DNA of 64,000 nt from Cryptomeria japonica (taxonomy: Eukaryota > Streptophyta > Pinopsida > Cupressales > Cupressaceae), in NCBI RefSeq assembly GCF_030272615.1, contig NC_081406.1, positions 168,288,361 through 168,352,360 of the forward strand, given 5' to 3'. Below the pieces are notes generated by a model. The model had not been told where the DNA came from and did not search any database. It was given only the letters and a program-made list of their open reading frames with translations. Below, piece by piece: positions 22,661 to 33,949 of the stretch; position 1 is the first letter of the stretch, and the number at the start of each line of letters is the position of its first letter. Position numbers and translations under genes: made by a program.

Positions 22661-24400
22661 CTTGACTTGATTTGTATTTGATGAGGCATTTGTATTGTTT
22701 ATCTGATATCATTGTATACTGGGACTTTTATTATTTTTATGATGATCTATATGCAGACATGGATTCTATATGATGATGATCTTTATTATACATGTTACTC
22801 TTTTTTATGATGATCTATATGCTTATATGCTTTGATTATATGGATGTAGTGGTTAGATGGATGATAATATGATCTTTTCTTTTCATTATGATGATGCTTC
22901 ACATGATGATGCAATTATTCGGTGCTTTTGTTGATTTTCAATAATCTTGGATGCAAATGAAAAATGATTACTAACTTAAATGATATGAAATGCAATGATC
23001 TATATAAAATATTTTTGATTTTATATGTAATGTTTATGAATATAAGTGCAAAGATGCAACTAAATGATCTTTAATGGAATGATAATGCAAATAATAAATG
23101 ATGATACACTACATGATGAATGAAATGCACTTAATTGAGTGCAAACTAATGCAATGATAAAATGCAACTATAAAAATGGATGAGGAATGATTCTAAGAAA
23201 TGAATGCATGTATAATGATTAAATGCAAATTGTTTTTGTTTGTCCAAGTATACTCAATCTTTATTTATGACCGTTGATCTGTTAATGAAATGATATTCTT
23301 ATAATGCAACTGACAATGAATTTTTATAATGTAGATGAATAATGAGCTAATGAAATGATCTAACTAAAAATTGTATTGCTATTCTTCATATGTGATCTTG
23401 TAACAGTGCTTGATTTCATCATTGAGCTTTAAATTTTGTAAGAAAATACAAGCAACTTGACACAATGATTCAAGATGACCTAAGTATTCCTTACATGGAT
23501 TTTGATATATCAAGTTAATACAAGCAACTTGATATAATGGATCAAGCTGACCTGAGTATTGCTTGCAGAACAGACAAGAATTATCCCCTTTCATGCATGA
23601 CTTGGAACGTCCTCCTTGATCTTTTTTCGATCATATCCTGAGATAAGTTCATACCGTAGTAAGAGATAAACCACAGACAACAATCAAAGAAAATAAGCAT
23701 GCCCCATCATAGCTTCTCTAGTCATGGACATCCTTGAGTTGCATAGAGTACATGATTAGCAATAAAATTAAGAAATAAACACTGAATCTTGCATGTCATT
23801 CACATGTTCTAATGGTCATTAACTGATATAATGATCTTAATGAATGATCTTGGATAATCCTTTGTTACTTGCTAATTGATTCTTTGGTTTCTGAGTTGCA
23901 TGATTCAGTTGTTGATGAAATGACTTGATTTTTGTTGCTTTGTTTGCTCGTTAACTGTTTCAAAATCCTAGGTGTTTTTGGTTTTTCTAAATTTTTCGAA
24001 TGTTATGGGATTTTCAAATATGGAAAAGATCACCTTAGCAAAAGGAATTAGGATTTTGCCCCCATTGAAAACAAAAAATTATTATGGATGTATGAATTGA
24101 TCATGATCCAAACCATAGAGGGATACAAATGAAGATATTATTAATGTTGATAAAATCTAGGATAGTGACTACAACAAGTATGTCAAAGATTGATAACTGT
24201 TCGTAAGCTGCATATTTCTTGCTAAATGGTTTAGAGCAATGGATGCAAAAGATGGAGTGGATAAGCTAAGATATGATGGAAGTGATAGATGTGATATGAT
24301 GGAGTAGATAGGTGCGCAAAGCGATCTCATAGATGAAGGAACCTATTTCTTAGATAGTGCTTATATACCAGGTTTTTACCATCTAAATTTATTGCAATTT
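22661..24400. other. Convergent intergenic region of Gypsy-1
   Basis: No ORF of note. It lies between the 3' ends of PMD (plus) and integrase (minus), so it should hold the 3' ends of both transcripts. Two imperfect copies of a CAAGCAACTTGA..TAATGGATCAAG..TGACCTGAG motif lie at about 23450 and 23520. They have counterparts in Gypsy-2 at about 54515 and 54590. A second shared block, AGGATAGTGACTAC, is at 24151 (55133 in Gypsy-2), and another, ACCAGGTTTTTACCAT, is at 24367 (55265 in Gypsy-2). Confidence 0.55.
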
Positions 24401-24408
24401 TTTGGATT

Positions 24409-25600
24409 TTATATGCTTTTTATTGATTTTTTTATTTTATTTTTTTTCACGACTTTATATGCTTTTTTGTTGATTTTCTTAGGACTGTATATCTCAAGAT
24501 AGAATTTCTTGAGATGGATAGAATTGATAGGTTCATCAAACCAATCATCTTCAGGGGTAGATAACTTGTATGCTCCTGATCCATACGTTGCTACAATGAC
24601 AAAAGGTCCTAGCCAATTTGGTTCAAATTTTCCCTTCTTTTCCTGGTCTTGCTGATTTCTTGGATTCTCCCTTAGAACTATATCCCCAATCTGGAAAATA
24701 TGCGACTTTACTCTGTGGTTATAACTTCTTGCCATTCTTTGTTGATATACTTTCAAATGTTCTGTTGCATTTTGGCAATGTTCCTAAATCAATTCTAGTT
24801 TCTGGAGTTGAGAGACTCGTTCTTCTTCTTCTGGTATAAGACCGTGCAAGGATACTCGTAGAGAAGGTATCTCTACTTCTATAGGTAATATAGCTTCTGA
24901 TCCATAGACCAAACAATATGGAGTTGCCCCTATTGGAGTGCAAATGCTAGTTCGATATGCCCAAAGAGTAGGATTTAGCTGAATGTGCCAATCTTTTCCA
25001 GCTTCATTAACTATTTTCTTCAAGATTTTTAAGATAGTTTTGTTTGATGCCTCAGCTTGACCATTTCCTTGTGGATAATATGGGGTAGAGAACCTATGTT
25101 GGATATGAAACTGTTCACATAGCTCTTTCACATCTTGATTTTTGAATGGTCTTCCATTATCAGTGATAATGGTCATAGGAGCACCATAGCAACAGATTAT
25201 ATAATTCAAGATGAATAATGATATTTGTTTTCCTGCCACTCTTGTTAAAGGCACTGTTTTGATCCACTTAGTAAAATATTCAGTAGCAATCAGAATGAAC
25301 TTATGTCCATTAGAAGATGAGGGATTGATCTTTCCTACCAAATCAAGGCCCCACTGTGAAAATGGCCATGATCCCATCATAGGACATAACTCTTGTGCTG
25401 GTGCATGAATTAGATTTCCATGGATCTGACATTGTTTACATTTTCTAACATAGGTGAATGAATCTCTTTCCACAATAGGCCAAAATTAACCCATACAAAT
25501 AAGTTTCTTAGCCAATGTTAAACCACTTGAGTGTGTACCGCAAATACCCAAATGAATATCATTAAGAACTCTCTCAGATTCATCTTTTTCCAGACATCTC
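24409..25600 (-). pseudogene. Gypsy-1 integrase
   Basis: Minus strand. Zinc-finger end with KCKQCQIHG near 25440, preceded by HSSGLTLAKK. The catalytic core (25410-24900) shows the D,D,E triad: Asp in WGLDLVGK, Asp in ITDNGRPF, Glu in GNGQAEASN. The C-terminal region (24756-24409) holds the GKFEPNWLGPFVI module typical of gypsy integrases. No chromodomain is seen. Frameshifts separate core and C-terminus near 24770, and a stop lies in the finger near 25485. The triad residues remain, but no intact protein could be made. Confidence 0.85.
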
Positions 25601-28365
25601 AACAAAGTACCATCTAGACCACGCCTATATAGGATATCAGTAATAATGGTATAGTGAGAGGATTGACGTATAAAGTTTCTTCATTTATTACGAGATAATT
25701 CTAGAGGAAGGATATGATCTTTCAAATATTGGTAGGTTTGACCGTATAAGGATTCACTAGTTCCTGATATATGGCAAATTCGATAGGTATGTTGGGATTG
25801 GATGGTAGGAGTTAAGATATCTTCCACAAGAAATTTGTAACATTGTTGATTCTCTTTATTTTGCAAGAGAGATTCTATTGTAGCCATCACATCAGCTGCT
25901 TTATTCTCATTTTTGGGAATCTGGGTGAATGTGATTTCTTTAAAGTGTCCTTTAAATTCCTCTATCAGCTATTTGTATGGCATAAGCTTATCATCCTTTG
26001 TTTGATATTCATCATTGATTTGATTAACTACAAGTTGTGAATAACCAGAGACATGTAGTTCTTTGACATTGCATTCAATGACCATTTTAAGCCCTATAGC
26101 CAATGCTTCATACTCTGCAGTATTATTGGTGCATGGAAACCACAGTCTATATGATTTCAGAATTGTGTGTCCTTGAGGTGTGATGAAAAATATTCCTGCA
26201 CCTAATCCATATTGGGTATAAGAACCATCAAAGTAGAATTCCCAAAATTTTGTACTTACTGTCAAGATATCTGCATCAGGAAATTCGATGTGCAAAGGCA
26301 TGTTATTTTGTAAAGGTGCATCAGCCAATTGATCAATGATGACTTGTCCCTTGATATCTTTCCGGTTAACATATTCTATGTCAAATTCACTCAGTATCAT
26401 AACCCATTTGGTTAGTCTCCCTGTCAATGTTGACTTGCTCAATAGATATTTGAGAGGATCTATCTTTGCTATTAGTTTTACAGAATGAATCAACATATAA
26501 TGTCGCAGCTTCTGGGTTGCAAATACAACTGCTAGACATATCTTTTCAATTGAGGAATAATTTAACTCATGGCCAACAAGTGTTCTGCTGATATAATAAA
26601 CTGTTCTTTCTTTTCCTTCATCATTGTGTTGAGCTAGGAGAGCGCCTGATGATACACTTGTTGCTGATACATAGAGTAACAATGGTTTCCCTTTGGCTGG
26701 TGATATCAGTACTGGAGGACACATAAGATATTCTTTTATTTGCAAGAAATCTTCTTCACATTTTGTATCCCATTTGAATGGAACATTTTTATGTAAAAGA
26801 TGGGTAAATGGAAGATATCTATCAGCCAATTGAGAAACAAATCTTTTGATTGATTGCAACCTTCCTTGTAAAGATTGCAATTGACTTATGTTCTTAGGTG
26901 ACTCCATCTCCATGATAGCTTTAACTTTTCCAGGATCTACTTCAATGCCATAGACTGATATAATGTACGCAATGAGCTTTCCAGAGGTTACCCCAAATGC
27001 ACATTTCTTTGGATTTAATCTCAATTGATATCTTTCTAGCCTACCAAAAATCTTGCTTAAAATGTTCAAATGTTCTTTTCTTGTGTGATATTTTGCAAGT
27101 ATGTCGTCGACATAGTCTTCCGTGAATGTATGCATCATATCATGGAAAATTGTTGTCATAGCCCTTTGATAAGTTTCTCCTACATTCTTAAGCCCAAATG
27201 GCATAACATTCCAGCAGTACGTTCCCCATGCATAGGTGAAATTTGTCTTCTGTCGATCTTCAGGTGCGATTCTTATTTGATTATATCCTGAGAAGCCATC
27301 CATTAATGAAAACATCTCATGTTCTGTTGATAAGTCTACTATGATATCAATGTTTAGTAGCAGGAAATAATCTTTTGGACATGCTTTATTCAGATCTTTG
27401 AAATCTGTGTAGATGCTTATGCTCTTATCTAGCTTTGATACTGGTACAATACTTGAGACCCATTTTGGATAAGAAACTGGTCTTATGAAACCCACTTCTA
27501 ATAGTTTCTTGAGCTCGGTTTTGACAAGGAGAGCAATATGCAGATGCATCTTTCTTAGCTTCTGCTTAACAAGTTTTTCTTTTAAATCCACATTAAGATG
27601 ATTCATGATAAGATCTAGGTTAAGTCCTGGCATATCTGCATAAGACCAAGCAAAATTTATTTGTCTTTTCTTAAAGAATTCCATGTACTCTTTCCTCTCT
27701 CTTTCTGATAATGAGGTAGCAAAATGAAGTATTTTAGGATCTTTTGATGTATCAATGTTTACTGCTTCTATTGGTTCTATCAGGATAGCATATCTCTCTT
27801 GAAAATATGCAGGAAGAATGTCAAACTTTCCATCTTCTGGCACGTCAAGGAGGTTTTCACCATTAGCTATGCCCTTTGTTTTCTCTTTTGATTGATCTAA
27901 TGTTGCCATGAAATGGTTTTCAACAATAGGTCTCTTTCCTTGTTTTATTTCACTTTTACGACTGAAAAGTTTTGCATTCTCCTGACTATGAGAAACATCA
28001 CTTGATTCTGCAATGGAAGATATCATAGGATGGATGGGTTCAACAATGTTAAGGTATATGACTAAGTCATGATCATTGGAAAAGACATTTAGTTTGGGGT
28101 TGTCTAAATTATCCCAATCAATTAGTTCAAGATGCAGAAGGGGTAAATCATAATCACTATCATCATTAGGTGTTTCAATGTTCATGACATAATGATCATA
28201 GCTTGGCGTAGAATAAATATTGTCATAGATTAAATGTTTGTGAGAATTGTCTTTCACAAGTGTTTTTGAATTAGTCTTAACAAAATTTATATTAGCATTT
28301 TCTAGTTCACACTCAAGTGGTTCTTCAACTAACGTTTGTCCCTTAAATGAACGGATTATATCCAC
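25601..28365 (-). pseudogene. Gypsy-1 RT, RNase H and second RNase H
   Basis: The longest open frame in the window (798 codons, 28365-25969) runs on through a stop towards integrase. Residues 1-250: acidic linker. RT about 285-455, with PFGLKNVGETYQ and the catalytic YVDD at 418-421. Classical gypsy RNase H about 535-650; its first Asp is replaced (LLLYVSAT instead of LYLDAS-type), as also in Gypsy-2. Second, archaeal-type RNase H from about 705: Asp in YFDGSYT, Glu in NNTAEYEAL, but the next catalytic Asp is Tyr (SGYSQLV). A TAG at 25966 interrupts this domain. The dual RNase H identifies the Tat lineage. RT may have been lost only recently, the second RNase H is dead. Confidence 0.88.
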
Positions 28366-28437
28366 ATGTACATCTTTGATGCTGCAAATTCCTTCTTGGT
28401 TAACCTCATTTGCATTTAGAAGTTGACATATTTGTGC

Positions 28438-29040
28438 TCATGATGAAGTAGATTCTTTTAATAAAGTTTTTCTCCTTTCAAACTCAACTTCTTTTGGACT
28501 AATAGTTAGTCCAACTTGACTATCTCTTAGTTTTTCTATGGTTTTTCCATATCTGATTTTTGTTTGCACTTCTTGCGGCATTGCTTCTCTATTTTTGTCA
28601 TTTCCTTTTCTTTTTGCGTACGCCTCTTTTCTTTGAATTCTGAGTTTCTCTTGTCTTCTTTCTAATTTCATCTTTTGTTCTGCAATAGACAAGTCTTCTT
28701 TCGGGATAGCTGCTTGATCTTCATTGTGTTCCTTACTTGATGTAGTGGATAAGGTATCTAGACTCCATTCATATTCATTGGAATTTGTCTCTGAATCCTG
28801 ATCTAAGATTACTCCACTATACCATACTGGAATGTCATGTGGTGCAGAAAGTTCCTTAATTTTTGCCATCTCTATTTTTACTACTCCTGGAATATCTTGT
28901 TTGGATTTTACCTTTGTTTGTAGTTTCAGAACTTGTTGACAAGATTTTTCTTCACCTTTGATGGTAGTCTCTTCTTCTTTCTTTTCATGTTCTTCTTGCT
29001 TCCTTTTCTTATTGGTTACTATTTCGACCGCTTGATGCAT
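28438..29040 (-). pseudogene. Gypsy-1 pol linker, charged coiled coil
   Basis: 200 open codons, Lys/Glu/Gln-rich, between the G-patch and RT. It contains SNEYEWS, matched by SNEYEWG in Gypsy-2 (59300), so it is a conserved linker of this family; no enzymatic motif. Confidence 0.6.
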
Positions 29041-29112
29041 CTTTTCTTGCCAATTTTATTCTTTAGAAATTGATTTTTTTCTCCATTTTTGCTGTTGATG
29101 ATTATGTTGCTT

Positions 29113-29397
29113 TTAATTAGACTTTAGATATCCTAGCTTGGATTTATCTTCTGTGGATTGTGAGTACGGACAAATAGGTTCAGAAATACCTTGATGTTGC
29201 TTACCAACTGGTCCTTTTCCTTCATATCCCATCTTTTGCATGATTTCATATCCTTTTCCATATTGTTTTATGGGAATATCGAATTCTGTTGCTGTTGCTA
29301 TAGTTTTATCTTCATCTTTGTACAACCAACCAAGAATGTCTTTGTCTTCATTTTCTTCTTCAAGAGTTCCAGTACTAACAAAGGTTCCTTTAAACAT
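29113..29397 (-). pseudogene. Gypsy-1 G-patch domain
   Basis: Between protease and RT the frame encodes YGKGYEIMQKMGYEGKGPVG followed by KQHQGISEPI. This is the spaced Gly, Met-Gly-Tyr, Gly, Gly and Pro pattern of a G-patch, a nucleic-acid-associated domain. Gypsy-2 has the same domain at about 59890-59775, with a stop after the first third. G-patch domains next to a retroviral-type protease are also known in betaretroviruses. Confidence 0.75.
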
Positions 29398-29475
29398 ATG
29401 TTTTGATTTTTCTAATGCCTTTGATTGAATATCTTTAGGTTTCCCATATGACTTAGGGGAAAGTGGAAAATTTTG

Positions 29476-29715
29476 CTAATAATACTTTCCCATTCCTTCA
29501 TCATTTAACTTGAGCTTTTCTTCAAAAGTTTCCCAACTTTGCTTGAATTTCTTTGGTAGGATATACTGATTCTTTGAATATGCCAAAGATTTTATCAAAC
29601 TTAATGCACAAATGTTTAATCTAGTTCCTCCATCTATGAGCACACGTTTGACACGAGTTTTATTTATGGAGACTTCAACATGTAAGGGAGAATTGTGAGG
29701 ATGTTGTAAGGGCAC
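29476..29715 (-). pseudogene. Gypsy-1 protease, C-terminal half deleted
   Basis: Aspartic protease N-terminus with RVLIDGGTRLNI (active-site Asp in the DGG form usual in this lineage). The second half, seen in Gypsy-2 as ILLGRPWI near 60390, is absent: the frame runs straight to a Gly-poor tail and then the G-patch region. An internal deletion of a few hundred bases is inferred. Confidence 0.7.
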
Positions 29716-29719
29716 ATTA

Positions 29720-31666
29720 TCATTTTTCAGAAAATGATAAGCAATGAGGAGTTATAAGGTGTCCTACCATGTTTTGGAACTGATCTACATCCAAATCTTT
29801 TGAAACTATTATTTCCACTAAAGCCTTCTCCATAGGTGAAATCTTAAGAAGTTCTAGAATTGATATTTGAGCAGGTATTCTTTGTAATTGCTCTACTAAA
29901 TTGTATTGTTGTGGATTGGGTATTGGATCTTTTGCTACACCTGGAAAGGTAACCTTTGCCTTGCTTCTCGTGATAACATTGATTGGTTTTGAAGATGAAT
30001 TTTCATTAAAAATGATTACATTTACCACATCATCATATGCATAAGTGTAATGCACTTTGGTTTTTCCTTTGTCATCTTTTAATTGAGATGATTCACCTTT
30101 CTCATAATTTGGGAGTGGAGTTTTGAAAGCCAAGTGTGATTCGTTCATTTTATGGGTATCCACTGTAATGGTTCCATTATCGATTAGATCTTGGATAAGG
30201 TGTTTCAATCTCTGGCAATCATTTGTTAGGTGTCATTTATTTCTATGATAGTTGCAAAAATGATTGTCATTCCACCAATTGGGCTTGACTGGTGGTTCAT
30301 AATTTCTTACTTCTGGCAAAGCAATCAATTTGTTAGCAAGCAAAGTTTTTAGAGATGATTCCAAAGATTCTCCAATGTTTGTGAATTTCCTCCTCGGATT
30401 GGAGAAAAAGGACTTAACTTTATTGTTTTCTGGATTGTTATTGCTTGGGTTTTGACTTGATAGATTGAAAATTAGTTGTTGTTGTTTTGTATTACTATTA
30501 TCGTCATTCCCTTCATTACTAACATTCCTATTCTTTGACCAGAACTTGGGTTTGTCATTGTTGTTGTTGTTGTTGTTGTATGAATTATTGTAAAGTTTTA
30601 GCTCTCCTTTCTTTACCATTGCGTTCTCTATTTTCAGATCATTTTTGATCATTTTGGCAAAAGAGGGAGGACATTGCATCCTTAATCGATAACTCATTTC
30701 TTTGATAATATTATCAATGAATATGTCCATTTTTTCTTGATCAGGTACATCTCAAGGATACCTATTAAACATGCGTTTCCATCATTGCAAGAAAATCATA
30801 AAGGATTCACCATTCTTTTGTTTAACATTGCAAAGATCCAGTATTGTTATTTCATTCCTTATATTGTAGGAATATTGTGAAATAAACCTATTCACAAGTT
30901 CTTCAAAGGATTTGATTCCGGATGGTAATCTTGAAAACCACTCCATTGATTGTCCATTTAAACTCCTAGGAAAAAGATGCATAAGGTAAGTTTCATCGTG
31001 AGCAAATTCCATGCTCATAGTACAAAACTCCCTAATGTGATCTTGAGGATCAGATTTTCGATTGTATTTTTCATATTTAGGAATCTTGTAATGTTGCAGA
31101 AATGGTATTATATTTAGATTTTTATCAAAAGGATATGGGCATATATCTTGTAATGAATATTTCTTGGAGCTTGTCCCATTTTGCATGTCTTGTATTTGTT
31201 GTTGTAGAGTTTGTATTTATTGAGTAAGGTTTGATAAGGAATTATCTACATAGTTTCTCCTTGTTTCTTCATGAGTCTTTTTGTCACTATGGTCTTTTCT
31301 TTTATCATCCCTTTCTTTCCTTGTTTCTTCGTTACTTTCTTTGTTCATATCTTCGTTATTTTGCTCATCTGTGTTTTGGGTCTTACTTATCTCTGCATCT
31401 TGTTTCAAGCTTTACATGTTAAAGTCTTGTGGTAGTTTAGCTCCAGATTTTGCCAACATCAAGAGATATTTTTGTTTTTGTTTTGCCAACAACTTTTCCA
31501 TTAGCCTATCAAATTTGAAATCTTGCTCTAGGTCTCTAATGGTTCCATTGACTGCTTCTTCATCAACAACGGTAAATCCAAGAGTGTGGAATATGGGAAT
31601 ATCTTCTTCCTCCATTTGTTGTTGTTTTCTAAGTTGTTCGTGTTGGGCTCTCATCCAAACTGGCAT
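29720..31666 (-). pseudogene. Gypsy-1 gag
   Basis: Minus strand. Retrotransposon gag (capsid-like) domain at 31180-30730: DHIREFCTMSMEFAHDETY, then MEWFSRLP, then QYSYNIRNEITI. An Asn-rich linker with a run of seven Asn lies near 30560, from a GTT repeat. A modified zinc knuckle FCNYHRNK..HLTNDC follows near 30240-30210, then the C-terminal AQISILELLKISP block near 29850 that is also in Gypsy-2. In-frame stops sit at about 30737 (in the gag domain end), 30233 and 31215. It would form the particle that packages the element RNA. Confidence 0.85.
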
Positions 31667-31828
31667 GTGTTTATTTCAAAGTTGTTGAAAGTTTCAAAGG
31701 ACAAAGTCAATAGGTGATTATTGGTTTAAGAAGATATGCTTTGTTGATATTACCACTATTGTTTGTTCGTTGGGATAAAGTGTCTCTTTGTTGAAAGACA
31801 CGTCTTTGTAAAGTTTCACCATCAAATT

Positions 31829-32062
31829 CTATACCGTGCCATGGCCACGTAAGTAGTGATGAAAATGGTGTAGGAATGTCCTATGTTTCAATAAGATCTT
31901 GCGATTGATATACAAGAATCTTATCCTTTTCTGAGTAGCTTTATAACTGGGTTTTCTTTTCTTAAGGTGATACTTAAAAGTCATATAAGCATTTGACAAT
32001 TCACAAGTTTGTTTGATTCCAATGTTGGTGCGATTTTGGTTTTGATATAAGCCTAGGTTCAA
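31829..32062 (-). pseudogene. Gypsy-1 gag N-terminus
   Basis: The segment RFLYINRKILLKHRTFLHH aligns with KFLYINRQLFKSHRVFLHH at the start of Gypsy-2 gag (about 63065), so this is the frame-shifted N-terminal part of gag. A frameshift separates it from 31666. Confidence 0.65.
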
Positions 32063-33499
32063 AATAGGAAAGATATATCCAAGATTAGGAACCTAGTATA
32101 GATTTGATCAAGCTTCGTGCTAGAGGATTTGATTATCCTGATGAGAAACTTGACAAAGATGTTGATTTTTTGCACTTAAGATGGTTGAATCGATAGCTTG
32201 TTAAATGTTGATGTTTACCGAACCTTTTGAGTATAACCTACTAGATTAGCAACCTAGTTGTTTGAGCTAGTTTGAAAATACATGATGGTTTAGAGACAAA
32301 CCTACTTCAAGAATTATTTTGACATTGATGTTTTGACACTTTGATTTTGATCTGATGTTTCAAGTGTTGGAAAGCTTTTGTATTACCCTTTTGATCAAAC
32401 TTTTTTAGATATTTGTTGGATTTTTTCTCACTCGTAGATGATAATTTTCTTTAATTTTTGACCATTAGAAACATGTTATAGGCATAGAAGACACAATGTT
32501 TAATAAACAAAATGCATAAGAAAGTACAATCCCTGTGACAAGCTGAGACAATAGTTGTTAAATCTCACGTGGAGTTTCCCTCGAGGCTATGCTATTCAAA
32601 GTGGATATTTAGATGTTTGACCCCACTAGCTCCACCCTCGACACTCACTTCTTCGAGACAACCAAGCACCAGTTTCCATGAAAACTCCCCATGGAAAACT
32701 TTATATCTCTACTAGGAACCGTATGTATGTGAGCCGCTTCAGAGGTCCGACCTCCTGCACCAACAACTAGAAGGATTTTGGCAACTAGTACAAGTGGTTT
32801 TTAGTAAAGTCTTTCGGTCATGTGGCCATACATGTGGCACTTTTGGCTCTATAAATACAGAAGGTTCCCAGCCTATAGAGGTTACGCTCCATAGGGTTTA
32901 TAGGGAAACATAGTGTCAATATGAACTTATCAGCACATGTTGTTTGAGACTTTCATCACAAACACAATTTATTTATAGTGGATTGGAAGGACTCGGTATT
33001 AGCCCGTTTCCATTTTAGGTCATTCCCCTCTCACTGGCCCCCTCAAGGCAAATCGGGAAGGTAGGCCCTCTAAAAGGATTTAATTGCTTGAAAGTAAAGA
33101 AAGTGTAAAAGAGTGGGTTTGACTTTTTAATCACCCAATTAAGGGGAAAGCATATACCTACCACTTTCGAGACACAAAATACAAGCATTCTTTTTAACCT
33201 TCCATAGAATTTGTTGGCTAAGTCCTATTTGGAGATGTTGCTCCAACAAGCATGGTGTTCATTTTAGCCCTTTTAAAAAATCTATGTGCAACTATTTTAG
33301 AGAAAATACCAAAAATGCAAGTTGCATGCTGTCAATTCATCCTCTTAGTTAAACTAGATGAACAAGATATGATATATTGCTTCCCAAATGAAGACTTTTA
33401 ATTAACTAGACGAGGAAATGCATAAAATTTGCCTTAAATGCCATCCTGCACATGCATGTTAGTAATTTGAAAAATCTGGTTTCTTGAACATTTGGACCT
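32063..33499. other. Gypsy-1 leader, with an unexplained segment at about 32470-33250
   Basis: The leader of Gypsy-2 between gag and its array is only about 0.4 kb; here it is about 1.4 kb. The excess (about 32470-33250) differs in composition: more GC, with CTATAAATA-type motifs on both strands (32849 plus; near 32968 minus), and it ends TTGCTCCAACA at 33248, like the edge of a minus-strand LTR. A nested solo LTR is possible, but I could not find matching flanks. No ORF. Confidence 0.4.
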
Positions 33500-33890
33500 G
33501 CAAGTCAGTCTTTATAAACGGAAGCGCTAACCTAACATATGCACTATCTTTCTATTCAAAAGTGCTAAACTATAGATCAAAAGCACTAACTTAGACTACA
33601 AAAGCACTGCTCTGTGGATACAAAAGCATAATTTCTTTGAAATATGCGCTAACCTATGATGCAAATGCGTGAACCTGTGATGCAAATGTGCAGAATTTAA
33701 GACAAAAGCGCTAACCTATATGACATATGCGCTAACCTATGATGCAAATGCGTAGTTTTTCAAACAAAAGCGCTAACCTACATGACATATGCGCTAACCT
33801 ATGATGCAAATGTGCTAACCTATTGAACAAAAGCGCTGTCAGAATTCGCACATGTGTGAATCTGCATTACAAATGCGTTAATTCTACTTT
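33500..33890 (-). repeat. TTAGCGC minisatellite in gag leader (Gypsy-1)
   Basis: About 16 units of 20-22 bp, on the minus strand TTAGCGCATATG, TTAGCGCTTTTG and ACGCATTTGC types, sometimes in a fixed three-unit order repeated at about 33660-33730 and 33735-33810. It is inverted relative to the intron array of the same element and shares its variants. Confidence 0.9.
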
Positions 33891-33926
33891 TTGTGAGATT
33901 TTTAAAGCTATATGCGAGGTCTATGA

Positions 33927-33944
33927 GCCCCACGGTGGGTGCCA
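33927..33944 (-). promoter_or_regulatory. Gypsy-1 primer binding site
   Basis: GCCCCACGGTGGGTGCCA on plus; the element strand reads TGGCACCCACCGTGGGGC. It starts with the TGG that pairs with a tRNA CCA end, 5 bases inside the 5' LTR. I do not assign the tRNA species. Confidence 0.7.
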
Positions 33945-33949
33945 AAATG

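Noticed and set aside
32500-33250. Organelle-derived insertion
   Set aside because: I could not match it to a chloroplast or mitochondrial gene by eye, and it has no coding or tRNA signature; left as an unexplained segment.
18302-33890. The inverted TTAGCGC arrays as terminal inverted repeats of a giant DNA transposon
   Set aside because: LTRs, primer site and PPT lie outside the arrays and define a retroelement; the arrays are internal and degenerate.
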